DNA of 64,000 bases, from contig UQJP01000011.1 in NCBI GenBank assembly GCA_900541415.1, positions 1 through 64,000 on the forward strand. Reading direction: 5' to 3'. The translations under genes were made by a program, and so were the position numbers. The DNA comes from an uncultured Odoribacter sp. (lineage in GTDB: Bacteria > Bacteroidota > Bacteroidia > Bacteroidales > Marinifilaceae). The notes under the pieces were generated by a model. That model was not told the DNA's origin. It made no database searches and was given only the letters and a program-made list of their open reading frames with translations. This document shows positions 51,581 through 60,539 of this stretch, piece by piece; position 1 is the stretch's first letter, and each line of letters begins with the position of its first letter.

Positions 51581-53617
51581 TTATTTATTCCTTTTCTTAT
51601 ATTCTTCAATCCCTTGTTTCAGGAAATTGACAAAAGCATCCTTATCCAAATTATGTCCCCGTGCAGGAGCCAGCACATGCTGTTTCAGGTCAGCGTCATT
51701 CCCTCCCCGGCTATCCAGCAGGATATAATTCGGCTGTGCGTTGGAATCGAATTTCTTGATCTGGAAATCGGCATTCTTCTTGCCTAAAGTTTTCTTTTTC
51801 TTCCCGTCGTATTCGGACACATACCATTCGTCCTCCGGTAACGTGGTTTTATCGTCTACATACAAAGCCACCACCACATAATCGTCCCGCAAAATGTCCT
51901 TCACCCTGGGATCGGCCCATACGGTCTGTTCCATTTCACGGCAATTCACACAGCCGTGTCCGGTGAAATCGATAAACAAAGGTTTCCCCTGCGCCTGGGC
52001 ACATTTCAACGCCTGCTCATAATCGAAATAACCTTCCAGCCCGTGAGGCAAATGCAGGAAATCGGCATATTTCGGGTCCTCACACAACTCTGCACCCGGC
52101 TTTGCCGCAACTCCCGAAGCGGAGAGTCCGCTTTTCGCCAGTTCCCGCACATTCTCGCGTACAATGCGGTTCACGTCGAAATCGATGGTTTCCTGTGGCG
52201 GGAGATAACCTGCCAACGCTTTCAGCGGAGCGCCGAACATACCCGGAATCAGATAGACCACGAAAGTAAAAGTAGCGATGATAAATGCCAAACGAGGCAC
52301 TCCGATATATTTCAGCTCGCTATCGTGCGCAAACTTGATTTTTCCCATCAGATACAATCCCTGCAAAGTGAAGATCGTAACCCAGATGGCAATATACACC
52401 TCCCGGTCGAGCAATCCCCAATGGTAAGTCTGATCGGCCACCATCAAAAACTTAAAGCCCAGAGCCACCTCGATAAAGCCCAATACCACTTTCACCGAAT
52501 TCAGCCAGCCACCGGATTTCGGCAGGTTGCTCAATTTGGAAGGGAAAAAAGCAAAAAAACCGAAAGGCAAAGCCACAGCAATGGAAAATCCCAGCATGCC
52601 GACGATCGGACGCAGCACAGACCCCCGCGCAGCTTCCACCAGCAGCGTACCTACGATAGGCGCAGTGCAGGAGAACGACACCAGCACCAGCGTAAAGGCC
52701 ATAAAGAAAGCCCCCACATAACCGCCCCGGTCAGCCTGCTTATCGGATTTATTCACCAGCCACGAAGGCAGCACAATTTCGAACGCTCCGAAAAACGAAG
52801 CCGCAAAAACCATAAAAATAACAAAGAAAAACAGATTCGGAATCCAGTTCGTACTCAGCCAGTTGATAAAATCAGGCCCTAACAACACGGAAATAACCAG
52901 CCCTAAAGCGGTGTAAATGGCAATGATCGATAAAGAAAAGAACAGAGCCTTCGCCTTTGCTTTCGCCTTATTGGCATCGCCGTGCATAAAGAACGACACC
53001 GTCATCGGGATCATCGGGAACACACAAGGCATCACCACGGCGGCAAGCCCCGCCAGAAAAGCCGCCCAGAAAAACAGCCACAAGGATTCGTCCTTCGTAG
53101 CATTTTCCGCTCCGGAAACAGCTGAAACTTCCTCCTTCACCTCTGTTTTTGCCTGAGAAGCCTGTCCCACAGGTATTTCGAAATCTTCTTCAAACATCAC
53201 ACACTGCCCCTCCTGGCACACCTGATATTCCAAATGCCCCTTCACGGCTGTGGTGGCAGCATCGGTCACTTTCACCTTCTGCTTGATAATATATTCTGTT
53301 TCAAACGACCAGACATCCACTCCGAACACCTCGTCGAAAGCCTTGTGAGGCTCGTTCTCCACGGCCTTTCCCAACAATTCTACCCCTTTCCCCTCGTCGG
53401 TAAACGACAGGGTTGTCGCCATCGGGCCTCCCGCCGGAGTATACATTGAATAAACATGCCATCCCGGCTGTAATGTCGCTTTTAAAGTCAGTTCATATTC
53501 ATGATTACCCAGGTCTTTCTGTGAATACGACCACCGGGCGGGGTTTGAAACCTGTGCCGACAGGGTAAGCACTCCCAAAATGAACGTCAATAAAAAAGCT
53601 ATTCCTTTTTTTCTCAT
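51581..53617 (-). CDS. dsbD: Thiol:disulfide interchange protein DsbD
   Basis: A 678-residue membrane protein that passes electrons from cytoplasmic thioredoxin to the periplasm. A signal peptide is followed by an N-terminal periplasmic domain with CQEGQC (about 134-139), then eight transmembrane helices with the paired cysteines (VMPCVFPMIP and FSCTAPIVG), and a C-terminal thioredoxin domain with GCVNC (about 555). All redox cysteines are present. It has its own -7 box and terminator. Confidence 0.92.
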   Translation of the reverse strand: MRKKGIAFLLTFILGVLTLSAQVSNPARWSYSQKDLGNHEYELTLKATLQPGWHVYSMYTPAGGPMATTLSFTDEGKGVELLGKAVENEPHKAFDEVFGVDVWSFETEYIIKQKVKVTDAATTAVKGHLEYQVCQEGQCVMFEEDFEIPVGQASQAKTEVKEEVSAVSGAENATKDESLWLFFWAAFLAGLAAVVMPCVFPMIPMTVSFFMHGDANKAKAKAKALFFSLSIIAIYTALGLVISVLLGPDFINWLSTNWIPNLFFFVIFMVFAASFFGAFEIVLPSWLVNKSDKQADRGGYVGAFFMAFTLVLVSFSCTAPIVGTLLVEAARGSVLRPIVGMLGFSIAVALPFGFFAFFPSKLSNLPKSGGWLNSVKVVLGFIEVALGFKFLMVADQTYHWGLLDREVYIAIWVTIFTLQGLYLMGKIKFAHDSELKYIGVPRLAFIIATFTFVVYLIPGMFGAPLKALAGYLPPQETIDFDVNRIVRENVRELAKSGLSASGVAAKPGAELCEDPKYADFLHLPHGLEGYFDYEQALKCAQAQGKPLFIDFTGHGCVNCREMEQTVWADPRVKDILRDDYVVVALYVDDKTTLPEDEWYVSEYDGKKKKTLGKKNADFQIKKFDSNAQPNYILLDSRGGNDADLKQHVLAPARGHNLDKDAFVNFLKQGIEEYKKRNK

Positions 53618-53654
53618 AAATAATAAATGAATTAATATTCTAACAACTAATACA

Positions 53655-53662
53655 CAAAAATA
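53655..53662 (-). promoter_or_regulatory. Putative -7 promoter box (TATTTTTG) of dsbD
   Basis: The reverse strand reads TATTTTTG, matching TAnnTTTG, 37 nt before the dsbD ATG. Confidence 0.48.
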
Positions 53663-53826
53663 TTATTAATTCCCTTTCGCCGGGGAAGATGTAAAGAAAT
53701 TAACATATAATTAATGGTCTTACAGAAACCTCTACAACCCCGAAAAAAACATTTACCCCCAAAAAATATAAAGCCAGAGCAGTAATCCACCACCCCGGCC
53801 AACAAAAAAATTCAGGCAAACCGTTT

Positions 53827-55374
53827 TTATTTCTCGGCTAATTCCCGGTTATAACGGTTATAAAAATGATACTCGTAAATGTAATAGGAAGGCACATCCA
53901 CCACCCGCAAAGATACATTATAACGGAACGCCCATTTCCGGCGCAGGGAAATCAATCCCTTTTTCAGATAAGCCCCGACGAACGGATGCACTTTCAGCAC
54001 CATCGTCTTTTGTTTTTTCTCGCGTGCCCAGTATTCCAGTTCTTCCTCGATCTTATCGATCACCAGGATCGCCGCTTCCGCCTTTCCTGTCCCGTGGCAT
54101 ACCGGACAGGTTTCCGTTGTTTCCACCGTCATCGCCGGACGCACCCGCTGCCGGGTGATCTGCATCAGGCCGAATTTACTCAACGGCAGGATGGTGTGTT
54201 TGGCACGGTCGATCTCCATGCACGCCTTCATCTTCTCGAACAGTTTCTGGCGGTTTTCGGCCAACTGCATATCGATAAAGTCGATCACAATAATCCCCCC
54301 CATATCCCTGAGCTGCAACTGTCTGGCCACCTCCTCGGCAGCAGCCAGATTCACTTCCAGGGCATTGGTTTCCTGATCGTCGCCCAGCTTCGTACGGTTA
54401 CCGCTGTTCACGTCGATCACATGGAAAGCCTCCGTGTGCTCGATAATCAGGTAAGCTCCGTTCTTAAAGGAAACAGTCTTTCCTAACGATGATTTGATTT
54501 GCTTATCGACCCCGAAATGATCTAAAATAGGAATTTCCGGAGAAACATATTTTACAATGTCCTGTTTTTCAGGCGCAATGGTAGAAAGGAAATGTTTGAT
54601 CTCCTTGCTCAGCGTAATATCGTTCACATAGATATTCTCGAACGAAGGATTCAGAATATCGCGGAGGATAGCACTCGTGCGGTCGATCTCGCCCAAAATA
54701 AGCTTCGGCGGCTCGATGTCGCGGATGTGTTTGAACGCCGTTTCAAAACGTTCCACCAGCTCTTTCAGTTCACTATCGAAAGCGGCAGCAGTCTTGCCTT
54801 CCGCCACCGTACGTACGATCACTCCATAATTTTTCGGGCGGATACTTTCGATCACCCGTTTCAGCCGTTTCCGTTCATCGACCGATTTGATCTTTTGGGA
54901 AACGGACACCTTTTCGGAAAAAGGCATCAACACCAGGTTACGCCCTGCAATGCTCAATTCCGAGGTCAGGCGCGGCCCTTTGGTTGAAATCGGTTCTTTC
55001 GCCACCTGCACCGCAACCCACTGGCCCACAGTCAGAATATCGGCGATCTTCCCCACCTTATTAATTTCAGGCTCCAGTTTCAGTTTGGAAACCGGCATGC
55101 CCCTGCGAGCAATACATTGTTTGATGTAACTATCCAGAGAATGGAATTGCGGGCTTAAATCCAAATAATGCAAAAACGCATCTTTTTCATACCCTACATT
55201 AACAAAAGCAGCATTTAAACCGGGCATGATTTTTTTCACCTTACCCAGATAAATATCCCCCACCGCAAATTGCATACTGGTTTTTTCTTTCGTCAGTTCC
55301 ACCAGTTTTTTCTCCCGCAACAAAGCGATCACGATCTCCTCTGCCTTTACGTCAATTACTAATTCGCTATTCAC
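53827..55374 (-). CDS. rng: Ribonuclease G/E
   Basis: A 515-residue RNase E/G-family endoribonuclease; it begins with GTG. The S1 domain with DIYLGKVKKIMPGLNAAFVNVG (about 47-68) is followed by the catalytic DNase I-like region with metal aspartates in VIDVNSG and VIDFIDM, and the zinc-link CPVCHGTGK (about 424). It processes rRNA and degrades mRNA. It lacks the long RNase E C-terminal scaffold, so it is RNase G-like. The gene follows the HU/COX24-like pair across a terminator. Confidence 0.93.
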   Translation of the reverse strand: MNSELVIDVKAEEIVIALLREKKLVELTKEKTSMQFAVGDIYLGKVKKIMPGLNAAFVNVGYEKDAFLHYLDLSPQFHSLDSYIKQCIARRGMPVSKLKLEPEINKVGKIADILTVGQWVAVQVAKEPISTKGPRLTSELSIAGRNLVLMPFSEKVSVSQKIKSVDERKRLKRVIESIRPKNYGVIVRTVAEGKTAAAFDSELKELVERFETAFKHIRDIEPPKLILGEIDRTSAILRDILNPSFENIYVNDITLSKEIKHFLSTIAPEKQDIVKYVSPEIPILDHFGVDKQIKSSLGKTVSFKNGAYLIIEHTEAFHVIDVNSGNRTKLGDDQETNALEVNLAAAEEVARQLQLRDMGGIIVIDFIDMQLAENRQKLFEKMKACMEIDRAKHTILPLSKFGLMQITRQRVRPAMTVETTETCPVCHGTGKAEAAILVIDKIEEELEYWAREKKQKTMVLKVHPFVGAYLKKGLISLRRKWAFRYNVSLRVVDVPSYYIYEYHFYNRYNRELAEK

Positions 55375-55410
55375 TACGTTATTATTTAATGTATTTGCTT
55401 TATCTAACTA

Positions 55411-55444
55411 ATAAACCTAAAGGCTTTACTGCCTTTAGGTTTAT
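55411..55444 (-). terminator. Intrinsic terminator of the HU / small-protein operon
   Basis: ATAAACCTAAAGGC (55411-55424) pairs perfectly with GCCTTTAGGTTTAT (55431-55444), 6-nt loop. On the reverse strand it follows the COX24-like gene and runs into a T-containing tail. Confidence 0.82.
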
Positions 55445-55470
55445 TCTTTTACTCACAAACTTTAAGAAAG

Positions 55471-55560
55471 TTATTTCTTCTTATGACGATTCTTTCTCAG
55501 TCTTTTTTTACGTTTGTGGGTAGCCATCTTATGTCTTTTTCTTTTCTTTCCGCTTGGCAT
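55471..55560 (-). CDS. COX24/AURKAIP1-like short basic ribosomal-type protein (29 aa)
   Basis: The 29-residue product MPSGKKRKRHKMATHKRKKR... is composed almost wholly of K, R and H, starts with ATG at 55560 and ends with TAA at 55471-55473. It matches the short AURKAIP1/COX24 (DUF1713-type) proteins annotated beside HU or ribonuclease genes in many Bacteroidetes, and its composition suggests rRNA binding. It is 14 nt after the HU gene and ends just before a strong terminator. Annotation pipelines often miss it because of its length. Confidence 0.82.
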   Translation of the reverse strand: MPSGKKRKRHKMATHKRKKRLRKNRHKKK

Positions 55561-55574
55561 AAATTCCTCCTTTC

Positions 55575-55862
55575 TTATTTTTTTACATTACCCTTTACCT
55601 CAATAACAAAACTTTTTGAAGGCTTGAATGAAGGAATAAAATGTTCTGGAATCTTGATAGTTACATTCTTTGAAATATTCCGAGCAGTTTTTTCAGCTCT
55701 TTTTTTCACAACAAAACTACCGAAACCTCTTAAATACACGTTTTTACCCTCAACAACGGAATTTTTAATTGACTCCATAAAAGCCTCTACAGTAGCCTGA
55801 ACTGCTACCTTTTCAATCCCGGTCGTTCTCGAAATTTCGTTAACAATATCCGCTTTTGTCAT
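55575..55862 (-). CDS. HU-family DNA-binding protein
   Basis: A 95-residue HU/IHF protein with the characteristic N-terminal helices (MTKADIVNEISRTTGIEKVAVQATVEAFMESI) and DNA-bending arm (VYLRGFGSFVVKKRAEKTARN). The C-terminus lacks further domains. It probably dimerises and compacts DNA. It forms an operon with the short COX24-like gene downstream. Confidence 0.94.
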   Translation of the reverse strand: MTKADIVNEISRTTGIEKVAVQATVEAFMESIKNSVVEGKNVYLRGFGSFVVKKRAEKTARNISKNVTIKIPEHFIPSFKPSKSFVIEVKGNVKK

Positions 55863-55918
55863 TTTTTTAAATATTTAATATTCAATAATTTATTTCAATT
55901 TCTTCGTTTTTCAGTCTG

Positions 55919-55926
55919 CAAATATA
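55919..55926 (-). promoter_or_regulatory. Putative -7 promoter box (TATATTTG) of the HU gene
   Basis: The reverse strand reads TATATTTG, matching TAnnTTTG, 56 nt before the HU ATG. Confidence 0.52.
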
Positions 55927-56086
55927 AAGCTTTTCCGTTAAGAATAAAAAAAACGCGATGATTTTTGTCATTTTTTTCTCTTTCAGGATTTTTTCTGTAA
56001 TTTCGCCAACAGATAAAATTTAGTGGGGAAATTATTCCGTTTTTCTGCTTTTTTCGTAACTTGTGTGAAATTTAAAAACAAGGAAT

Positions 56087-56533
56087 ATGGTAAATAAAGT
56101 CATTTTGATTGGTAATGTAGGAGCAGATCCGGATGTCAGATACTTAGAGGGAGGAACGGCTGTGGCGAATCTCCGGCTGGCCACCACGGAAAGCTATAAA
56201 AACAAGAACGGCGAGCGGGTTGATCAAACCGAATGGCACAACATCGTGCTGTGGAGAGGATTGGCGGAAATCGTTGAAAAATATGTGCACAAAGGAATGC
56301 GCCTTTACATAGAAGGACGTATCCGCACCCGTTCCTGGGACGACCAGAATGGCGCAAAAAGATATACCACGGAAATATGGGCGGACAACATGCAAATGCT
56401 GTCGTTCAAACAAGATAACGGCGATGGCGGAAGCGCACCTTCCAGAGGTTATAACGCCCCGGCTTCGCCAGCAGGCTCCTCCGCCGCTCCGGCTCCCAGT
56501 ATGCCCGACGACAGCGACGACCTGCCGTTTTAA
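56087..56533 (+). CDS. ssb: Single-stranded DNA-binding protein
   Basis: A 148-residue SSB with the OB fold (VNKVILIGNVGADPDVRYL; WHNIVLWRGLAEIVEKYV) and the acidic C-terminal tip DDSDDLPF that recruits repair and replication partners. The glycine/alanine/proline-rich linker spans 105-140. In Bacteroidetes ssb precedes gldE in the same direction, as here. No clear -7 box was found. Confidence 0.95.
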   Translation: MVNKVILIGNVGADPDVRYLEGGTAVANLRLATTESYKNKNGERVDQTEWHNIVLWRGLAEIVEKYVHKGMRLYIEGRIRTRSWDDQNGAKRYTTEIWADNMQMLSFKQDNGDGGSAPSRGYNAPASPAGSSAAPAPSMPDDSDDLPF

Positions 56534-56534
56534 T

Positions 56535-56570
56535 GTTCTTTTGCCGGGTAAAACGGCCCGGCAAAAGAAC
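56535..56570. repeat. 14-bp perfect hairpin between ssb and gldE
   Basis: GTTCTTTTGCCGGG (56535-56548) pairs with CCCGGCAAAAGAAC (56557-56570), 8-nt loop. It starts 2 nt after the ssb stop. There is no T run after the stem, so it is not a classical terminator; it may stabilise the 3' end or attenuate gldE. Confidence 0.7.
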
Positions 56571-56603
56571 AACAACCCGATTGTGTAACTAATATGATAT
56601 ATT

Positions 56604-57902
56604 TTGGAAACTGATGTCTATTCGGCGGCGCAAACTTTACCGCTCGGCACCTTTACTTTTGTTGATGCAATATTCATCGTCATTTTACTACTACTACTTT
56701 TGTGTTCTGCTTTGGTTTCCGGTTCGGAAGTCGCATACTTCTCGCTCACTCCGGGCGACCTTGAAAAACTGAAAGAAAAAGGCTATGACAAGGCGTACAA
56801 CCTGCACAAAAAGCCTAACCTCCTTTTATCAACGATACTGATAACCAACAATTTTGTGAATGTCGCTATCGTTATTATCTCGACCTATTTAGTAAACTCT
56901 TTGTTTGATTTTTCCAACAATCCGCTACTCAGCTTTATCATACAAGTCGTATTGGTTACCTTTGTGATCTTGTTGTTCGGGGAAATCATACCTAAATTAT
57001 ATGCCAACCGCTCGCAGATGAAAATGGCGATTTTCATGGCCGGGCCGCTGACCTTTCTAACCTATTTGTTCCGTCCCCTGTCCATGTTATTGATCCGGTC
57101 TACTTCGATCATCAGTAAACGCATGGCGAAAAAAGACGGCCTGTCGATCGACCAGCTATCCAAAGCGCTGGAACTGACGCAGGACTCGGATATTAACGAC
57201 GAGAAAGAAATTCTGGAAGGGATTGTCCGTTTCAGCAACATATCGGCCATCGACATCATCCGTCCCCGCATCAACGTGATTGCCCTCGACATCAAAGACA
57301 GTTTCGAGCATGTGAAAGACATCGTGATCGAACACGGCTATTCCCGCCTTCCGGTGTACCATGAAAACCTCGACACCATAGAAGGCGTGCTCTATGTGAA
57401 AGACCTGCTGGCACACCTGAAAGAAAAAGACAATTTCTCCTGGCAGTCGCTGCTTCGTCCGGCTTATTTCGTGCCCGAAACCAAAAAGATCAACGACCTG
57501 CTTGAAGAGTTCCAAAGCAAGAAAGTGCATCTGGCTATCGTGGTCGATGAATATGGCGGCACATCCGGCATTGTCACCATGGAAGACATTCTGGAAGAAA
57601 TCGTCGGAGAAATCAATGACGAATACGACGAAAAAGAAGAAACGTACATTAAAATCCACGCCAACACCTATATTTTCGAAGCATCCACCCTGCTGAACGA
57701 TTTCATTAAGATCGTAGATGCCGATCAGGACAGCTTCAAAGACATAGAAGGGGAAGCCGACACCCTTGCCGGGCTGATTCTGGAAATCAAAGGCGAATTA
57801 CCCCGAAAAAACGACGTGATCGTTTATCACAAGCATAAATTCACCATTCTGGAGGTGGACAACCGGAGAATCAAAAAAATTAAATACGAGAAAATCGGAT
57901 AA
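56604..57902 (+). CDS. gldE: GldE-like CNNM/CBS membrane protein
   Basis: A 432-residue protein with four transmembrane helices of the CNNM (DUF21) domain (about 20-165), two CBS repeats (about 205-325) and a C-terminal CorC_HlyC transporter-associated domain (about 345-430). It matches GldE, linked to gliding motility in Flavobacteria and partner of GldD, though such genes also occur in non-gliding Bacteroidales. No ATG is in frame near the N-terminus; the start is a TTG at 56604. GldD follows after 94 nt. Confidence 0.86.
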   Translation: METDVYSAAQTLPLGTFTFVDAIFIVILLLLLLCSALVSGSEVAYFSLTPGDLEKLKEKGYDKAYNLHKKPNLLLSTILITNNFVNVAIVIISTYLVNSLFDFSNNPLLSFIIQVVLVTFVILLFGEIIPKLYANRSQMKMAIFMAGPLTFLTYLFRPLSMLLIRSTSIISKRMAKKDGLSIDQLSKALELTQDSDINDEKEILEGIVRFSNISAIDIIRPRINVIALDIKDSFEHVKDIVIEHGYSRLPVYHENLDTIEGVLYVKDLLAHLKEKDNFSWQSLLRPAYFVPETKKINDLLEEFQSKKVHLAIVVDEYGGTSGIVTMEDILEEIVGEINDEYDEKEETYIKIHANTYIFEASTLLNDFIKIVDADQDSFKDIEGEADTLAGLILEIKGELPRKNDVIVYHKHKFTILEVDNRRIKKIKYEKIG

Positions 57903-57996
57903 ACCCGCCCTTAAATTTTTTAAGCACCGCCCGTTCCCGGAATCCGGAAACGATCGGACGGCTCACACAATCCGAAGCACAGAAATCAGTACGAAT

Positions 57997-58675
57997 ATGC
58001 GTGTAAAACATCTATCTATCTATCTATCTATCTATATCGTTCTTCCTGTTGACCGCAATAGGATGCAACGAAAAATACACCCCCAAACCCTATGGGTACT
58101 ACCGGATTGATTTTCCCAAAAAAGCGTACCAGCTTTCCAGTAGTGATTTTCCCTATCGGTTTGAAAAAGCGGTAAACGCTACCGTAGAAATCGACAGCGA
58201 TAAATATGCAGAGCCCTATTGGATTAACCTGGTATATCCGGCCTATAACGCCAAAATACACCTTTCTTATAAAACAATCACGACGGACACTTCCCTGCAA
58301 AGTTATATACAGGATTGCCACCAGCTGGCCTATACCCACACCATCAAGGCAGAATCGATCGATGAAAAACTTTTCCGCCGGGACAATATCTTCGGACTGG
58401 TCTACTTCATCGAAGGCAACACGGCCTCGTCCACCCAGTTTTTCATTACCGATTCCACCCGCCATTTCCTGCGCGGTGCGCTCTATTTCAACCAGCACCC
58501 CGATAAAGATTCCCTCGCTCCGGTTATCCAATACCTCCGCGAAGACATCCTTACGCTTATGGAAACTCTGGCATTCAGACCCACCCCGCCACCACCGCCC
58601 GTTATCAATTGTTTTCCGGTAACCGATAAAAATGTCCTTCCCCAGCATACGGATAGGGACATTTCACGCGAATAA
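57997..58675 (+). CDS. gldD: GldD-like lipoprotein, out of frame at a tetranucleotide tract
   Basis: The body (from 58037) matches GldD lipoproteins (NEKYTPKPYGYYRIDFPKKAY), with a lipobox region FFLLTAIGC (cysteine codon 58064-58066) at the end of a signal peptide. The only upstream ATG (57997) is in another frame because of a 26-nt ATCT tract (58010-58035). From that ATG translation stops at 58108-58110 after 37 residues. In the lipoprotein frame, reading back meets TAA at 58004-58006 with no ATG. Deleting one repeat unit puts the ATG in frame as MRVKHLSIYLSISFFLLTAIGC. So the gene is OFF as sequenced, or the tract length is mis-assembled. Confidence 0.72.
58010..58035 (+). repeat. ATCT tetranucleotide repeat (6.5 units)
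   Basis: The period-4 tract runs from 58010 to 58035 and encodes the hydrophobic part of the gldD signal peptide. It is a candidate contingency locus: 5.5 or 8.5 units would be in frame, whereas the present 6.5 units are not. Confidence 0.85.
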
Positions 58676-58705
58676 AATTTAAACTGCCCGTATTTTCACA
58701 AAAAT

Positions 58706-58730
58706 AGCCGGACGGATATTCCGCCCGGCT
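58706..58730. terminator. Bidirectional terminator hairpin
   Basis: AGCCGGACGGA (58706-58716) pairs with TCCGCCCGGCT (58720-58730) with one mismatch and a 3-nt loop. On the reverse strand it is followed by ATTTTTG. It separates the convergent gldD and PafA-like genes. Confidence 0.68.
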
Positions 58731-58761
58731 TTCCGAATCCTTATTTCAATATTCCGAATAT

Positions 58762-60345
58762 TTATTTCAGCACATTTTCTCCCTTTGCCGTATAAGGCAC
58801 GGGTATATCTAAAATCCGGCACAGAGTGGGCAACACGTCGATCATCTTACACTCAGGCCGGAGAGCAGAGGTCACGCCCGCCCCATAAAAAAACAAAGGC
58901 ACTTTATTCCGTTTGCTATAACGCGCATAATTATCCTCGGCATCCTTCAATTCAGGCAGCCAGGTAGGCAGCAGGCAAAACAACACATCCCCGTTCCTCT
59001 TCGGGGAATAGGAATTTTGGAACAAGGCTTCCACTCCGGACGACAACGTGTTATGTGTCAAAGAATAGCCCGTCATCACGCGCGCCACCCCCTCAAACTC
59101 GATCATAAAATCGGCCACCTTATCCTGAATATCTTTCAACGCAATTTTATTCTTTTCGATCAGCGTACGGTTCAGGTAAATCTGCCCGGCATCGTAATCC
59201 TGAATCCAATCCCCCTCCCCGTATACCAGATTCAGGTAAGATTTCAACAAGGCCACCGCTTTAAAAATGCTGAAATAGCCGGAACCGATATTCATTTTAT
59301 CCAATTCCTCCGGCAAAATCTCCCGTGTTTCCGAAAAAGTAAGGAATACCGTATAATTTTCACGTCCCACCTGGCTGTCGAGCACCGCCAACAACCTCTC
59401 TATATCCCGGTCCAGACGGATCACCACATCCTTAAATTCAGGAGCGTATACCGCAAAATCACGATTCATATAATCCAGGCATGAAAAACTCACCGACAGC
59501 AGGTCGGCATCGTTATCCACCCCCAGCTTCTCCTCCCTGACCAGCCGTTCCGCCATATCCGCCACGATAGAATTAGCGTAAGGTGTCGCCTTCAACACCC
59601 GGTAAGTATCGAATTTCTTTTTAGTTTGATTAATATCGTAGAAAAAACTGCTTCCAATGCCCACCTTGTTTTTCAAACGCAAAGCCATAGCATTTGCCGT
59701 CTCCTCGCCCAAAGGCATCCAGCCCCGGCGAATATAGAAATCACTTTCGATTTTAGAATTATACTCCCTGATCCATCCGTAAAGCGAATCGGCATAATAT
59801 TTGGAGGACACCCATTTTCCGTTATCTTCGCTGAACCACAACGCCATATCGGCACAATTCCCTCCACTCAACACCGCTTCTTCTCCGTTCATAGAAAGGC
59901 TATATACTTTGGCAAAAGCATTGTGCATCTTCATCACACACCCCAGGGTCAATGCCTGCATCCACTCCGGGCTCAATCCACCGGTTTCCTTATCCTCGCC
60001 TATCGCCATATATTGCTCGGAAGCCACATTCCCCTGCCGGCGTCCCCTCAAACGGTCGTACCAATCGTGCATCACCACACCATGCTCCGAAGGCAGCAAG
60101 CCCGTATAAATCGTAGCCTGGTCGGTACCCGATTGCGAAAACAGATAATCGTAGTCTGCCTTCAATTTCACACTTCCCTGCATAATCCTGCGCAACCCTC
60201 CGGAAGTCAGTTCCCTCTGGTACACATCCAGCCATTCCGGATAAAAATTACTCACAGTAATCCCCACTACCAATTTTGTTTTATTTTCGGCAGCATTCGT
60301 CACGCTACCCAACAGCAGCAGACACATAAAAATCAAATTTCTCAT
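58762..60345 (-). CDS. PafA-like alkaline-phosphatase-superfamily protein, probably inactive
   Basis: A 527-residue exported protein (MRNLIFMCLLLLGSVTNAA) of the alkaline phosphatase superfamily close to PafA. Landmarks are GTDQATIYTGLLPSEHG (73-89) and VVMHDWYDR. However, several metal-ligand positions are altered: VDQM-type becomes VSNF (31-34), the canonical DY..H..FG reads LDYMNRDFA, and the ADHG position reads FLTFSETR. The protein is therefore probably not a normal zinc phosphatase. It has a -7 box and terminator of its own. Confidence 0.78.
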   Translation of the reverse strand: MRNLIFMCLLLLGSVTNAAENKTKLVVGITVSNFYPEWLDVYQRELTSGGLRRIMQGSVKLKADYDYLFSQSGTDQATIYTGLLPSEHGVVMHDWYDRLRGRRQGNVASEQYMAIGEDKETGGLSPEWMQALTLGCVMKMHNAFAKVYSLSMNGEEAVLSGGNCADMALWFSEDNGKWVSSKYYADSLYGWIREYNSKIESDFYIRRGWMPLGEETANAMALRLKNKVGIGSSFFYDINQTKKKFDTYRVLKATPYANSIVADMAERLVREEKLGVDNDADLLSVSFSCLDYMNRDFAVYAPEFKDVVIRLDRDIERLLAVLDSQVGRENYTVFLTFSETREILPEELDKMNIGSGYFSIFKAVALLKSYLNLVYGEGDWIQDYDAGQIYLNRTLIEKNKIALKDIQDKVADFMIEFEGVARVMTGYSLTHNTLSSGVEALFQNSYSPKRNGDVLFCLLPTWLPELKDAEDNYARYSKRNKVPLFFYGAGVTSALRPECKMIDVLPTLCRILDIPVPYTAKGENVLK

Positions 60346-60366
60346 AGATCCCGATTATGAACGCTG

Positions 60367-60374
60367 CAAAGTTA
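60367..60374 (-). promoter_or_regulatory. Putative -7 promoter box (TAACTTTG)
   Basis: The reverse strand reads TAACTTTG, matching TAnnTTTG, 21 nt before the PafA-like ATG. Confidence 0.5.
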
Positions 60375-60539
60375 TCATTTTCAATCTGCAAAACAAAAAT
60401 TCAAACTGAAAGCTTTCCAACAAATAAAGTAATAGCGTTAAAGAAAAAACAAGGACGATAATAATAATTTGCAAGAAGAAATTCTTTCTATCGCTTTTTG
60501 TTTACTATCTTTACAGCATAAAACGAATTTACGCACACG

